Origin: a virus
Direction: 5' to 3' (one strand)
DNA length: 33,105 bases
Virus record (IMG/VR): IMGVR_UViG_3300040751_000754
Coordinates: 1-33,105 of that record
Positions 23,762 through 30,673 of the stretch are shown one piece after another. The number at the start of each line of letters is the position of its first letter. Position 1 is the first letter of the stretch. The position numbers and the translations under genes were made by a program. Below the pieces are notes generated by a model, which saw nothing but the letters and a program-made list of their open reading frames with translations, was not told the DNA's origin and searched no databases.

Positions 23762-25825
23762 TTATTTGTTAAATCTCTTCTTGAATTGCTCAGCGTAACC
23801 AGTTACATCATATCCAAGACCTTTGTTCTCTTCAACTTCTTTAGCTTCTTTAATCATTTCGATCTTCTCCATTACCGGAGCAGCTTCTCTTAGATCTCTA
23901 GTTTGCCAGAAGTTTCTTACTTGATATTCTGTCTCTAGTTTGTGATACTTAGACTGTGCTAAGATTTGATTCTGCTTAGCTTCTGAAAGGTTTGACCATA
24001 CTTCAGCATATTCTGCTGGCATTGCCTCTAGTACGAATGGTTGTGCCTGTCTAGACTCAACGATCATGTTTGATTTTTCGATTAGAGAAACAATCTCAGA
24101 TTCTGTCATGAAACCTCTCTTAGAAACAATTTGTCTAACTTCAGTTTTTGCAGCTTCGTTAAGCTCGTTGTATTTAGACTGAGTTGTTGAAGATACTATT
24201 CTAAAGAATGATGGATTCTCATTCTCAGCTCTAGTTGCACTTTCAACTAAAGCATCAAGCTTAGAAGAAACTTCTTTCTTATATGCTTCTAGTGGGTCAG
24301 TAACACCTTCTTCGCCTTCATCTTCTGGCATCTCGCCATCAGCCTCTTCTTGAGTACCTTTATCATCTTCTGAGTGAGCTTCTTCTGGCTCGTCAACACC
24401 GTCGGCAGCACCTTCAGCACCTTCTTCAGCTTCTTGACCAGCTTCTTCACCATCGTCGCTTACATCACCTTCTTCTGAGTTGTCACCAACTTCTTCAAGG
24501 TCTTCTTCTTCAGCATCAATAACTTCTTCACCTTCGATTCCAGCTTCTTCACCATCATCGCTTACAGAACCTTCTTCTGAGTTGTCACCAACTTCTTCAA
24601 GTTCTTCTTCGTCTTTCTTAACAACATCTTCACCTTCGATTCCAGCTTCTTCACCTTCAACATCACCTTCTTCTTCAACTACTAAGTTTTCGTTGATAGA
24701 TTCAGCAATGTATTCAGCGTATTCTGAGATTGACTGCATGTTTTCTTTTAAGTAGTTAACGTATTCGATGATGCTCTCACCTGAGATAGTATTCTCATTG
24801 TGAGCTTCTGCAAGATAGTTAGCGAAGTCTTTTAGTTTTGAAACTCCTTCAGCAACATGCTCTGTATACTGAATACCCTCGTCTAATTTTTCTGCGATGT
24901 GCTCAGAGTACTGAATAGATTGATCTAACTTTTCAGCTAGAGCCTCAGAGTACTGAATACCTTGATCTGTTTTTTCTGCAACATGCTCGGTGTACTGAAT
25001 AGACTCATCTAGCCTTTCAGCCACATAGCTAACGTACTTTTCAAGTTTGTTAACGCTTTCTGCGATATGGTCGCTGTGACCAATCACTTTAGTAATTTTC
25101 TCATCAACGCCAGCTGCTTCTTCATCAGACTTTGCGTCGATAGCCTCCTTAATTGCCTTAATCTCTTTAGCAAGATAATGTGAGTACTTGTTAAAGTCTT
25201 CAGCTTTTACGAATTCTGCCATGTTTTGATTTTCTTTTATTTGTGTGTCTGTGTTTTCTATAATGTTGGACACTTCTCCCATCTCGTAGATGTATAGTCC
25301 TTCGTCGTTGCTAAAGCCGTAAGACTCATTTACTCTTTTTAGCTCAGCGTTCTCGAAACCGGGATCTGCTACTAGGTCATAAGTAAAAAGCTGCTTGATC
25401 TTAACTTTACCGTTAGATTCAACAGCACCTGCAGCTCTTGACGAGATTTGAAGTGGTACACCAGCGTCAACTAGTGCTTTGGCTTGACGACCAGCATCTG
25501 TATCTAGAAGTCTGATCTTACCACGAACTTCTTTAGTGTCTTTATCGTAGTAAAGTTCTTCTACCACGTGTGAAACGTTCTTTAAAGATGTATCGAATTG
25601 TGTTGGGTGATCTAATTCACCTAATAGTTTAGAGGACTTGATTTTAGCTTGTAGATTCTCAATCTGCGGAACATATTCATCTTCCGTATAAATACGATTG
25701 TTTCTATTTTTTTGATCTATTTGACCAAAAACGCCTTCAAGTACATAGTCCTTGTTTTCATTTTTGTCAACTGTAAGTGCCGATGAAGACATCTCAACAA
25801 TCAACAAATCTTTTCTATTTTTCAT
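23762..25825 (-). CDS. 21: Prohead protease gp21 fused to gp22-like scaffold
   Basis: The 687-residue protein combines functions that T4 splits between genes 21 and 22. Residues 1-165 are a T4 gp21-type serine protease: GVFGQIDQKNRNNRIY (31-46), LGELDHP (68-74, His73), QISSRAAGAV (126-135, Ser128/129) and DLVADPGFENA (150-160). Residues 202-390 are helical and contain 14-residue repeats (YTEHVAEKTDQGIQ type). Residues about 384-520 are extremely acidic with a 34-residue tandem repeat, and 520-687 form a helical end. The scaffold part would shape the prohead core and be degraded by the protease. An internal ATG at residue 202 has a typical late-gene leader and could give free scaffold. It lies between a core-like protein and the capsid, as in T4. 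Confidence 0.9.
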   Translation of the reverse strand: MKNRKDLLIVEMSSSALTVDKNENKDYVLEGVFGQIDQKNRNNRIYTEDEYVPQIENLQAKIKSSKLLGELDHPTQFDTSLKNVSHVVEELYYDKDTKEVRGKIRLLDTDAGRQAKALVDAGVPLQISSRAAGAVESNGKVKIKQLFTYDLVADPGFENAELKRVNESYGFSNDEGLYIYEMGEVSNIIENTDTQIKENQNMAEFVKAEDFNKYSHYLAKEIKAIKEAIDAKSDEEAAGVDEKITKVIGHSDHIAESVNKLEKYVSYVAERLDESIQYTEHVAEKTDQGIQYSEALAEKLDQSIQYSEHIAEKLDEGIQYTEHVAEGVSKLKDFANYLAEAHNENTISGESIIEYVNYLKENMQSISEYAEYIAESINENLVVEEEGDVEGEEAGIEGEDVVKKDEEELEEVGDNSEEGSVSDDGEEAGIEGEEVIDAEEEDLEEVGDNSEEGDVSDDGEEAGQEAEEGAEGAADGVDEPEEAHSEDDKGTQEEADGEMPEDEGEEGVTDPLEAYKKEVSSKLDALVESATRAENENPSFFRIVSSTTQSKYNELNEAAKTEVRQIVSKRGFMTESEIVSLIEKSNMIVESRQAQPFVLEAMPAEYAEVWSNLSEAKQNQILAQSKYHKLETEYQVRNFWQTRDLREAAPVMEKIEMIKEAKEVEENKGLGYDVTGYAEQFKKRFNK
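24449..24652 (-). repeat. Two 102-bp tandem repeats encoding an acidic 34-residue unit
   Basis: Each unit runs from EEAGIEGE through LEEVGDNSEEG to VSDDG (residues 392-425 and 426-459), followed by a third partial EEAG. DNA identity is high, pointing to recent duplication inside the scaffold part. Confidence 0.85.
24827..25036 (-). repeat. 42-bp repeats encoding 14-residue coiled-coil units
   Basis: Five consecutive units follow the pattern Y-(T/S)-x-x-(V/L/I)-AE-x-x-(D)-x-x-I-Q, starting near residue 264 of the protease-scaffold protein. The period of 14 equals two heptads, consistent with a rod built by duplication. Confidence 0.8.
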
Positions 25826-25847
25826 TCTATGCGTTTTTCTATTTTTA

Positions 25848-25856
25848 ATATATATC
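25848..25856 (-). promoter_or_regulatory. Late promoter element (GATATATAT) for the protease-scaffold gene
   Basis: The minus strand reads GCTGATATATATTAAAAATAG, 22 bases before the ATG, in the 55-base gap after the acidic core protein. Confidence 0.55.
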
Positions 25857-25880
25857 AGCTTTGATTATGTAAATATCTTA

Positions 25881-26264
25881 TTAGATGTCAATGTCTAGAT
25901 CATCAACACCTTCGTCACCACCTTCGTCACCACCTTCGTCACCACCTTCGTCACCTTTTTTCTCTTCTTTCTCAGAGTCTGTGTCCTCTTCTTTCTCTTC
26001 AGCTTTAACCTCATTAAAGAATTTTGTTAGCTTATCTAACTCTCCACTAGCAAAAGAACCCTCACCATACTCATCAAAAAAGTACTGTTGGAATTCCTTC
26101 TCAGTTTGATAAGCTTGGATAGCTCCAAGTATCTCTGCAGACTTAATAGTCTCACCAGAGTCTAGCGTGTAATCATCAATGTAAACGTCTGATTCTTCGC
26201 CTGCTTTAAGCGCATCTTCGTTTACTTTTTTAATGAATGATTCAAATGTTCTGTAAATTTCCAT
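25881..26264 (-). CDS. Acidic prohead core-like protein (gp67/gp68 position)
   Basis: The 127-residue protein has an N-terminal MEIYRTFESFIKKVNEDALK, a helical middle with AYQTEKEFQQYFFDEYGEG, and a highly acidic C-terminal third with EEDTDSEKEEKK and four GDEG units ending DDLDIDI. T4 has the small core proteins gp67 and gp68 between portal gp20 and protease gp21, and gp67 is also acidic; the same location and composition suggest a prohead core component, though I see no direct sequence match. The N-terminus resembles T4 capsid-targeting peptides (compare MKTYQEFIAEA of IPIII). A late element sits only two bases before the ATG, so any transcript from it would be nearly leaderless. Confidence 0.75.
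   Translation of the reverse strand: MEIYRTFESFIKKVNEDALKAGEESDVYIDDYTLDSGETIKSAEILGAIQAYQTEKEFQQYFFDEYGEGSFASGELDKLTKFFNEVKAEEKEEDTDSEKEEKKGDEGGDEGGDEGGDEGVDDLDIDI
25909..25955 (-). repeat. 12-bp tandem repeat, four copies
   Basis: The plus strand unit CCTTCGTCACCA is repeated about 3.9 times without change and encodes the GDEG units at the C-terminus of the acidic protein. Such a perfect short array is prone to slippage and length variation. Confidence 0.9.
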
Positions 26265-26266
26265 GA

Positions 26267-26276
26267 TTTATATATC
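26267..26276 (-). promoter_or_regulatory. Late promoter element (GATATATAAA) adjoining a start codon
   Basis: The minus strand reads AAAGATATATAAATCATGG: the element ends two bases before the ATG of the acidic core protein. It lies between the portal stop (26279) and that start. Confidence 0.55.
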
Positions 26277-26278
26277 TT

Positions 26279-27886
26279 TTAAAATCCCATACCTCCCATG
26301 TCGTCTTCTTCTCCACCACCTTCGCCAGCTTCTTCGTTGTCTAATTTAGCCTTGGCTGCCTCGTTGGCTTGAATCTCATCGTCGGTAAGTTTAAGGTACT
26401 TCTTCACAAGGTATTCCATGTCAAAGTAGTACTCTTCTTCCATTGTTTCTTGGTTAGTTGTCATCAGACTGTCTCTCATACTACCGATGAATTCTAGTCT
26501 ACGCTCCATGATTTCCATGTGCTTTAATTCAGCAAACATATTCTCTTCGTTGAATCTTAATGCAACTTGAGTTTTAAACTGTGGGTCTTCGCTAAATTCT
26601 GGGTATTTAAGACACATTTGAATAAAAAGTGGCTTAACTAGTATTTCTTGGAATGTAGATCTTAAACGCTTGATAAACTTGCTGAACTTGATCTCATCAC
26701 GAATCATACCATCAGCTGCAAGGTTAAAGTCTCCACCACCATCTTCATATAAGAATCTTGAGTAAGGAATTTTAGAGACGTGCTTTAATTTATCACTGAA
26801 GTATTTAAGTGCTTCAGTATCTGATAAATCTGGTCCATCACCGCCAAGAGTTTCAATCTCTGGGCTTTCACCCTCTTTACTTGGTAACCAGTATTCTTTG
26901 TTGAACTGGAGCATTGGTTGGCCATCTGTGTGTAACGTAGCACTTTCCCAATCAAAATCAACATTCTCTTTATAAGAGTTCATCAGTTGTGCCAAGGATT
27001 GCTTAGCACGAGTCTTAGACTTACCTCCAACTGGAATGATAAACTTCATACGGAATGAAGCGTTGGTCACAGCCCATACAACTCTAGTATGTTCCATGAT
27101 TCTTAATAAGTTAAATGCTCTGATAAGTCTTTCTAAGTAACTTACACGACTTGCTGTTGTAATCGAAGAGTAAGATATGTAAAGAACCTGCGAATCGTAA
27201 AGTTTACGTTCTTTTGTTGGATCATCTTTAAATTGTACCCAAACTTTTTTACCATCATCATGGTTGTAGCCTGGAATAAGTGTAATCGGGTCAATCTCTT
27301 TGAAACCAATAATCTCAGTTTGATCTGGATTGTATATAATCTCAAACGCTAGATAACCATCAACTAGAAACTTTCTAAAATAATACCAAGCTGATTGGTC
27401 TGTGTTAAAACCAAAATAGTGGTAGATCTGTCTAAAATATTTGTTAAGGTCTTTCTCAACCTTTTCAGAGACATCAAGTCCTAAGATTTCTGGTTGACAG
27501 AAAAAGTTTTTATCATCATAAACTACAGTCTCATCGCAAAGAATGTCTAGAATATCTTCAATCTCATCATTGATTGAAAAGTCTCTGAGTTCTTCTCTCT
27601 TCTGTTGATATTCTTGGTCAAAGAACGGAATGTTCTTCTTAAGGTTAATGTCGGTCATCGACAGCGCAGCAAATGCACCGTAGATGTCATCATTGTCAAT
27701 ACCCATTGGATTCATCTGACCGTAGCCAAACATATCCTCCATCGGGCCTATTGCCTGAGACTGGCGTAGAACCATGTCATCATAACGCATACCGAATGAT
27801 GAAAGCGACTTCAACGTACTCGATAAGTTAAACGGTTTGCTACCGTAACTTAAAGGTCCGTTTCTTTTATTTGTATAACCTGCCAT
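26279..27886 (-). CDS. 20: Portal protein gp20
   Basis: The 535-residue protein (T4: 524) forms the dodecameric portal through which DNA enters and to which terminase and neck bind. T4 gp20-type features include REELRDFSINDEIEDILDIL and CDETVVYDD early on, WYYFRKFLVDGYLAFEIIYN, the stem region SKIPYSRFLYEDGGGDFNLA, and RDEIKFSKFIKRLRSTFQEI with ILVKPLFIQMCLKYPEF. The C-terminus is acidic and Gly-rich (GEGGGEEDDMGGMGF). The gene begins the head block, with a late element 20 bases upstream, and is followed by the acidic core protein and gp21 as in T4. Confidence 0.95.
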   Translation of the reverse strand: MAGYTNKRNGPLSYGSKPFNLSSTLKSLSSFGMRYDDMVLRQSQAIGPMEDMFGYGQMNPMGIDNDDIYGAFAALSMTDINLKKNIPFFDQEYQQKREELRDFSINDEIEDILDILCDETVVYDDKNFFCQPEILGLDVSEKVEKDLNKYFRQIYHYFGFNTDQSAWYYFRKFLVDGYLAFEIIYNPDQTEIIGFKEIDPITLIPGYNHDDGKKVWVQFKDDPTKERKLYDSQVLYISYSSITTASRVSYLERLIRAFNLLRIMEHTRVVWAVTNASFRMKFIIPVGGKSKTRAKQSLAQLMNSYKENVDFDWESATLHTDGQPMLQFNKEYWLPSKEGESPEIETLGGDGPDLSDTEALKYFSDKLKHVSKIPYSRFLYEDGGGDFNLAADGMIRDEIKFSKFIKRLRSTFQEILVKPLFIQMCLKYPEFSEDPQFKTQVALRFNEENMFAELKHMEIMERRLEFIGSMRDSLMTTNQETMEEEYYFDMEYLVKKYLKLTDDEIQANEAAKAKLDNEEAGEGGGEEDDMGGMGF

Positions 27887-27906
27887 ATTATGATAGTATT
27901 TTCAAT

Positions 27907-27916
27907 TTTATATATC
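27907..27916 (-). promoter_or_regulatory. Late promoter element (GATATATAAA) for gp20
   Basis: The minus strand reads GAGATATATAAAATTG. It begins immediately after the TGA of the preceding gene and lies 20 bases before the portal ATG. Confidence 0.68.
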
Positions 27917-28516
27917 TCATTTCTTAAGGTAGTTTTTGAACTGTGCTCTAATTTTACCTACTGAAGCCCCGTTTAGTTCAATAAAGTCACAGAGCGCTAT
28001 TCTAGCCCAGTTTTCATAGTTAACAATTGCTTGATCAGATTTCAAGCTTGGAATATATTGTCTTACTGCAAAACCTAGGCCAAATTGATCTAAAAATGAT
28101 TTTGCACCAACATATGTTAGTGGGATCTGACCCTGTGCTGTTGCCTTACCACCCTTACCTAAGGTCTTTGATTTAATTTGCCCTGACATGCGTTCATAAA
28201 TCATATCAAGCATATCCTCTTTAAAGTTTACGGGTAGCAAATTAAGGTTTATACCAAAGTCATTACCTTCAGCTGGATCTAGTGCCAGTACTACTGGATT
28301 ACGATCCCACCACTCTAAAGTTTCTGCATGTTTAGGATTGTCATATCTAAAAACATGTATCATGCCGGTTCTAAATCTAGCACCTGTTTTCATAACCGCA
28401 CCTTCGCGGATATTTTTGCTGCTCTCTAAAAACCAGGCTTCAGCAGCCTTTTTGGCTGCGTTTTTACCACCAGCTTCTTTGCTTAATTTCCTTATATCTT
28501 TTTTAATCTGGCCCAT
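27917..28516 (-). CDS. Conserved phage protein next to gp4, unknown function
   Basis: The 199-residue protein has a basic helical N-terminus (IKKDIRKLSKEAGGKNAAKK), then a compact region MIHVFRYDNPKHAETLEWWD, RNPVVLALDPAEGNDFGINL and NLLPVNFKEDMLDMIYERM, and ends with QIPLTYVGAKSFLDQFG and IALCDFIELNGASVGKIRAQ. The F-x-Y-x-P...WWDxxPVVLxLxx...GINLxxLP layout is one I associate with conserved proteins of T4-like myoviruses, without a certain function. It follows gp4 by one base; T4 has gp53 after gp4 and gp2 before it, but I see no clear match to either. A head- or DNA-end-associated virion role is inference from position. Confidence 0.8.
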   Translation of the reverse strand: MGQIKKDIRKLSKEAGGKNAAKKAAEAWFLESSKNIREGAVMKTGARFRTGMIHVFRYDNPKHAETLEWWDRNPVVLALDPAEGNDFGINLNLLPVNFKEDMLDMIYERMSGQIKSKTLGKGGKATAQGQIPLTYVGAKSFLDQFGLGFAVRQYIPSLKSDQAIVNYENWARIALCDFIELNGASVGKIRAQFKNYLKK

Positions 28517-28517
28517 A

Positions 28518-28991
28518 TTAACCTAGAGTCTTTTCAGTAAGTACAATGAAACGCCAGCCGCGAGCTTCAGCCCACTGTTTAGCATATGCGTATTTGTCTC
28601 TATTTTTTATGTATTGCTCTGCCAAAAACTTATATGAGTTAAGAGCCTTCTTTGAATTCTTGGTTGGTGGCTTTGGCTTTTTGATCTGAGCTTCTGGTTT
28701 CACCTCAACTAAAAACTCTTTTTCACCTTCTTCTGTTTTGGTCTTCATGTAGAAGTCTGGATAATATTTATGTTCTTTATTATCTATAGATGACCAATAT
28801 TTAATTGTAACAGGTTCGCTAGACCATTTTAGGACATGGTCTCTAGTGTCACACATAATCATGAACTTGCGCTCCCATGAACTTCTGTAGATGATGGGAG
28901 TGGGGCCAATATATTTGTCTGGATTAGTAGGTTTAAAATAACCTTGAATGTGGCCTGAATTATTACTTGGCTTTAAGTTCTTTATCGACAT
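28518..28991 (-). CDS. 4: Head completion protein gp4 with nuclease-like core
   Basis: The 157-residue protein matches T4 gp4 (gp50/65, 150 residues). It begins with GYFKPTNPDKYIGPTPIIYR, then SSWERKFMIMCDTRDHVLKW, SEPVTIKYWS, KYYPDFYMK and FLVEVKPEAQ, ending with AKQWAEARGWRFIVLTEKTL. The PD (78-79) and ExK (E96, K98) residues plus E40 form a PD-(D/E)xK-like endonuclease set. In T4, gp4 is needed to finish DNA-filled heads before tail joining. The ATG overlaps the gp55 stop by one base (TAATG), so late sigma factor and gp4 are translationally coupled. Confidence 0.9.
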   Translation of the reverse strand: MSIKNLKPSNNSGHIQGYFKPTNPDKYIGPTPIIYRSSWERKFMIMCDTRDHVLKWSSEPVTIKYWSSIDNKEHKYYPDFYMKTKTEEGEKEFLVEVKPEAQIKKPKPPTKNSKKALNSYKFLAEQYIKNRDKYAYAKQWAEARGWRFIVLTEKTLG

Positions 28992-29377
28992 TAGATGTTA
29001 AACATGCCACCGTCGTGATCTGAGCCGTTTCCACTAATACGATCAATTGACAGTGTGTTCTTATACTTTGTTGGGTGGATTTTATTCCAACCTTTCGCGT
29101 AGCCTCTTTTTGCTATCTCTGTAAAGTATGCAAATGCATTAGTATACTTTGGGTTGAAATTACGCCAGTATTTTAGTAAGTCTAATAGAGCAAACTGTAG
29201 ACAGTCATTTCTATCATCTTCATTTACATATGTTAATTTTCTAATTGCACGTTCTGCTAGAAGTACTAGCATCTTCTCAGCATCTCTTGTCAGTTTACCT
29301 TCTTCCTTTGATTTTACAATCTCGTTGTAAAGGTCTTTATTATTGAGATAGTTCTTTTTCTTGGCCACCTGGATCAT
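28991..29377 (-). CDS. 55: Late-transcription sigma factor gp55
   Basis: With the start at 29377 the protein has 128 residues (T4: 185). I reject the in-frame ATG at 29416 because it lies within the terminator hairpin of the previous gene; the ATG at 29377 has an A-rich leader (AAATAAAAACAATG). KKKNYLNNKDLYNEIVKS resembles T4 gp55 YNYVNNKELLQAI, and DRNDCLQFALLDLLKYWRNF with AFAYFTEIAKRGYAKGWNKI corresponds to sigma region 2, the -10-binding part. The sequence ends GGMFNI, in the position of T4's hydrophobic clamp-binding tail. It would direct host RNA polymerase to the GATATATAAA elements found across this window. No late element precedes it. Confidence 0.85.
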   Translation of the reverse strand: MIQVAKKKNYLNNKDLYNEIVKSKEEGKLTRDAEKMLVLLAERAIRKLTYVNEDDRNDCLQFALLDLLKYWRNFNPKYTNAFAYFTEIAKRGYAKGWNKIHPTKYKNTLSIDRISGNGSDHDGGMFNI

Positions 29378-29402
29378 TGTTTTTATTTTCTGTATGTTAT
29401 AA

Positions 29403-29435
29403 CCAAAAAAGCCCATTTGTTTCCAAACGGGCTTC
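29403..29435 (-). terminator. Rho-independent terminator before gp55
   Basis: On the minus strand AAGCCCGTTTG-GAAA-CAAATGGGCTT pairs over eleven positions with one G-T pair, followed by a run of T. It ends the transcript of the upstream coiled-coil gene and insulates gp55. Confidence 0.9.
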
Positions 29436-29459
29436 TTGACTATTAAAAGTCTAATGGAT

Positions 29460-30632
29460 TTATGTCAATTCTGAACTAGGAAGTTCAATTGCTCTCTTCT
29501 CAATTCTCAATGGCTTGTCGTCTTTAAAAACAGTCAGAAGCTCTGTTTTTCCAGCTGAAGAATATTCCATTGCATCGATCAATACCGTAGTACCTTTAGT
29601 TAGACCGTCAAAATCAACTTTAAGAGTAGCTTCTAGATAGCCTTCGTCTCTGCCTAGTTTTTCTTCTTCTAAAGATTCGATCTCTTCACCAATTCTCTTA
29701 ATCTCAGAGCTTAAGAAATGATCTGCTTCTTTAATGGCTGGGATATTTCTATCTGCTTCTGCAAGTCTACCTTTTTGATCCTGTAAGAATGAGATCATCT
29801 CTCTTCTTAAAGCAACTGCATTCTCTCTGTCTTCAACTTGTTCTTTAATACCATCTAACAGATCTTGAACTGAAGCTGTAATATCTGCTCCTGTTTCTTC
29901 AGCAACGTAGTTGATTAATTCTTGTGGCTCCATTTGGATAAACTTGCCAATCTTAGTTGCCTCGTTAATTCTCCAAGCATATACTCTATTCTCAGTACGG
30001 ATTGTAGAAACTTTTACATCTCCAAGTTGAGACTCAGTTACGAATTCTAGGATGTTGTACATACCAAAGTTTTTAGCAGCCATTTCAAATAGATTCAGAA
30101 GACCTTTATCTTCATATCTAATTAATGCTGATGCAAAAGCCTGTTCTGTAACACCTTCTGTGATAACTTCACGGTTGCCAATAAAAGTCTTATTCTCATT
30201 AGCATCGTATTTAAAGGTTACTTGAATACCACTGTTAGTTAACGTTAAGATAGTTTCATTAACTTCTGCTAATTCTTTTTCTAATTCAGTAGTAGCAGCT
30301 TTCTTACCCGACAGCTTAGATTCTTTTAATTCAGCCTTAAGGAATTCAGCTTTATCTTGTAGACCAACTAATTCGTCGTAGTTTTTAGACTTCGCCTCGT
30401 TCAGATCAGTGATCTGTGACTTTTTGTTTAAGTCATAGTTAAACTGAATGCCAGATTCATCTACCTTGAAAGTTTTAAGAGCTTTTGATAGAGCATTAAA
30501 CTCTTCCGATGCTCCAGTCGCCTCTTCAATGACGTTACCAGTAACTTTAAATAGTTTACCAGCTGTCTCAAAAACGTAACCTGCGCCTTGTTTTTCTGTT
30601 GGCGAAATGATGCCTTTTCTTAATTTAGTCAT
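29460..30632 (-). CDS. Unknown structural-type protein with coiled coil
   Basis: I do not recognise this 390-residue acidic protein. The N-terminus (MTKLRKGIISPTEKQGAGYV) leads into alternating beta segments (FKVTGNVIEEATGASEEFN, IQVTFKYDANENKTFIGNRE), a middle helical part with ENRVYAWRINEATKIGKFIQ, and a clear coiled coil at about residues 255-325 (AVALRREMISFLQDQKGRLA and IKRIGEEIESLEEEKLGR). The end is a beta unit (ATLKVDFDGLTKGTTVLIDA). It has its own late promoter and a strong terminator, so it forms a single-gene late transcript, which favours a virion component. It could be a head decoration, internal or tail protein. Confidence 0.8.
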   Translation of the reverse strand: MTKLRKGIISPTEKQGAGYVFETAGKLFKVTGNVIEEATGASEEFNALSKALKTFKVDESGIQFNYDLNKKSQITDLNEAKSKNYDELVGLQDKAEFLKAELKESKLSGKKAATTELEKELAEVNETILTLTNSGIQVTFKYDANENKTFIGNREVITEGVTEQAFASALIRYEDKGLLNLFEMAAKNFGMYNILEFVTESQLGDVKVSTIRTENRVYAWRINEATKIGKFIQMEPQELINYVAEETGADITASVQDLLDGIKEQVEDRENAVALRREMISFLQDQKGRLAEADRNIPAIKEADHFLSSEIKRIGEEIESLEEEKLGRDEGYLEATLKVDFDGLTKGTTVLIDAMEYSSAGKTELLTVFKDDKPLRIEKRAIELPSSELT

Positions 30633-30656
30633 TTCGTATTTTGATTTTTTATTTAA

Positions 30657-30665
30657 TTATATATC
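30657..30665 (-). promoter_or_regulatory. Late promoter element (GATATATAA) for the 390-residue protein
   Basis: The minus strand reads ACAGATATATAATTAAATAA, 24 bases before the ATG, in the 41-base gap after the gp15-like gene. Confidence 0.62.
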
Positions 30666-30673
30666 TGTCTAAT

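Larger units (their letters stand above)
23762..25222 (-). other. 22: Possible independent scaffold product from an internal start
   Basis: The ATG at 25222 (residue 202 of the fusion) begins MAEFVKAEDFNKYSHYLAKE. It is preceded on the minus strand by ACAAATAAAAGAAAATCAAAAC, an A-rich sequence like the true leaders of gp18, gp19 and gp23, all of which also start ATGGC. The encoded linker (TDTQIKENQN) is polar and unstructured. This resembles a former intergenic leader now read through. The product would be 486 residues. Confidence 0.45.

Noticed and set aside
24480-24755. Plus-strand Ser/Pro-rich open frame
   Set aside because: It is the complement of the acidic repeat region of the scaffold (GAA/GAT codons read as TTC/ATC and TCT), so it is a compositional artefact.
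25909-25955. Short direct repeats resembling a CRISPR array
   Set aside because: The units are 12 bases, contiguous and without spacers, and they encode Gly-Asp-Glu repeats in frame.
29378-29416. Upstream in-frame start for gp55 (MGFFGYNIQKIKT)
   Set aside because: The ATG falls within the terminator hairpin and T-run of the previous gene. The next ATG (29377) has a typical A-rich leader, and similarity to T4 gp55 begins after it.
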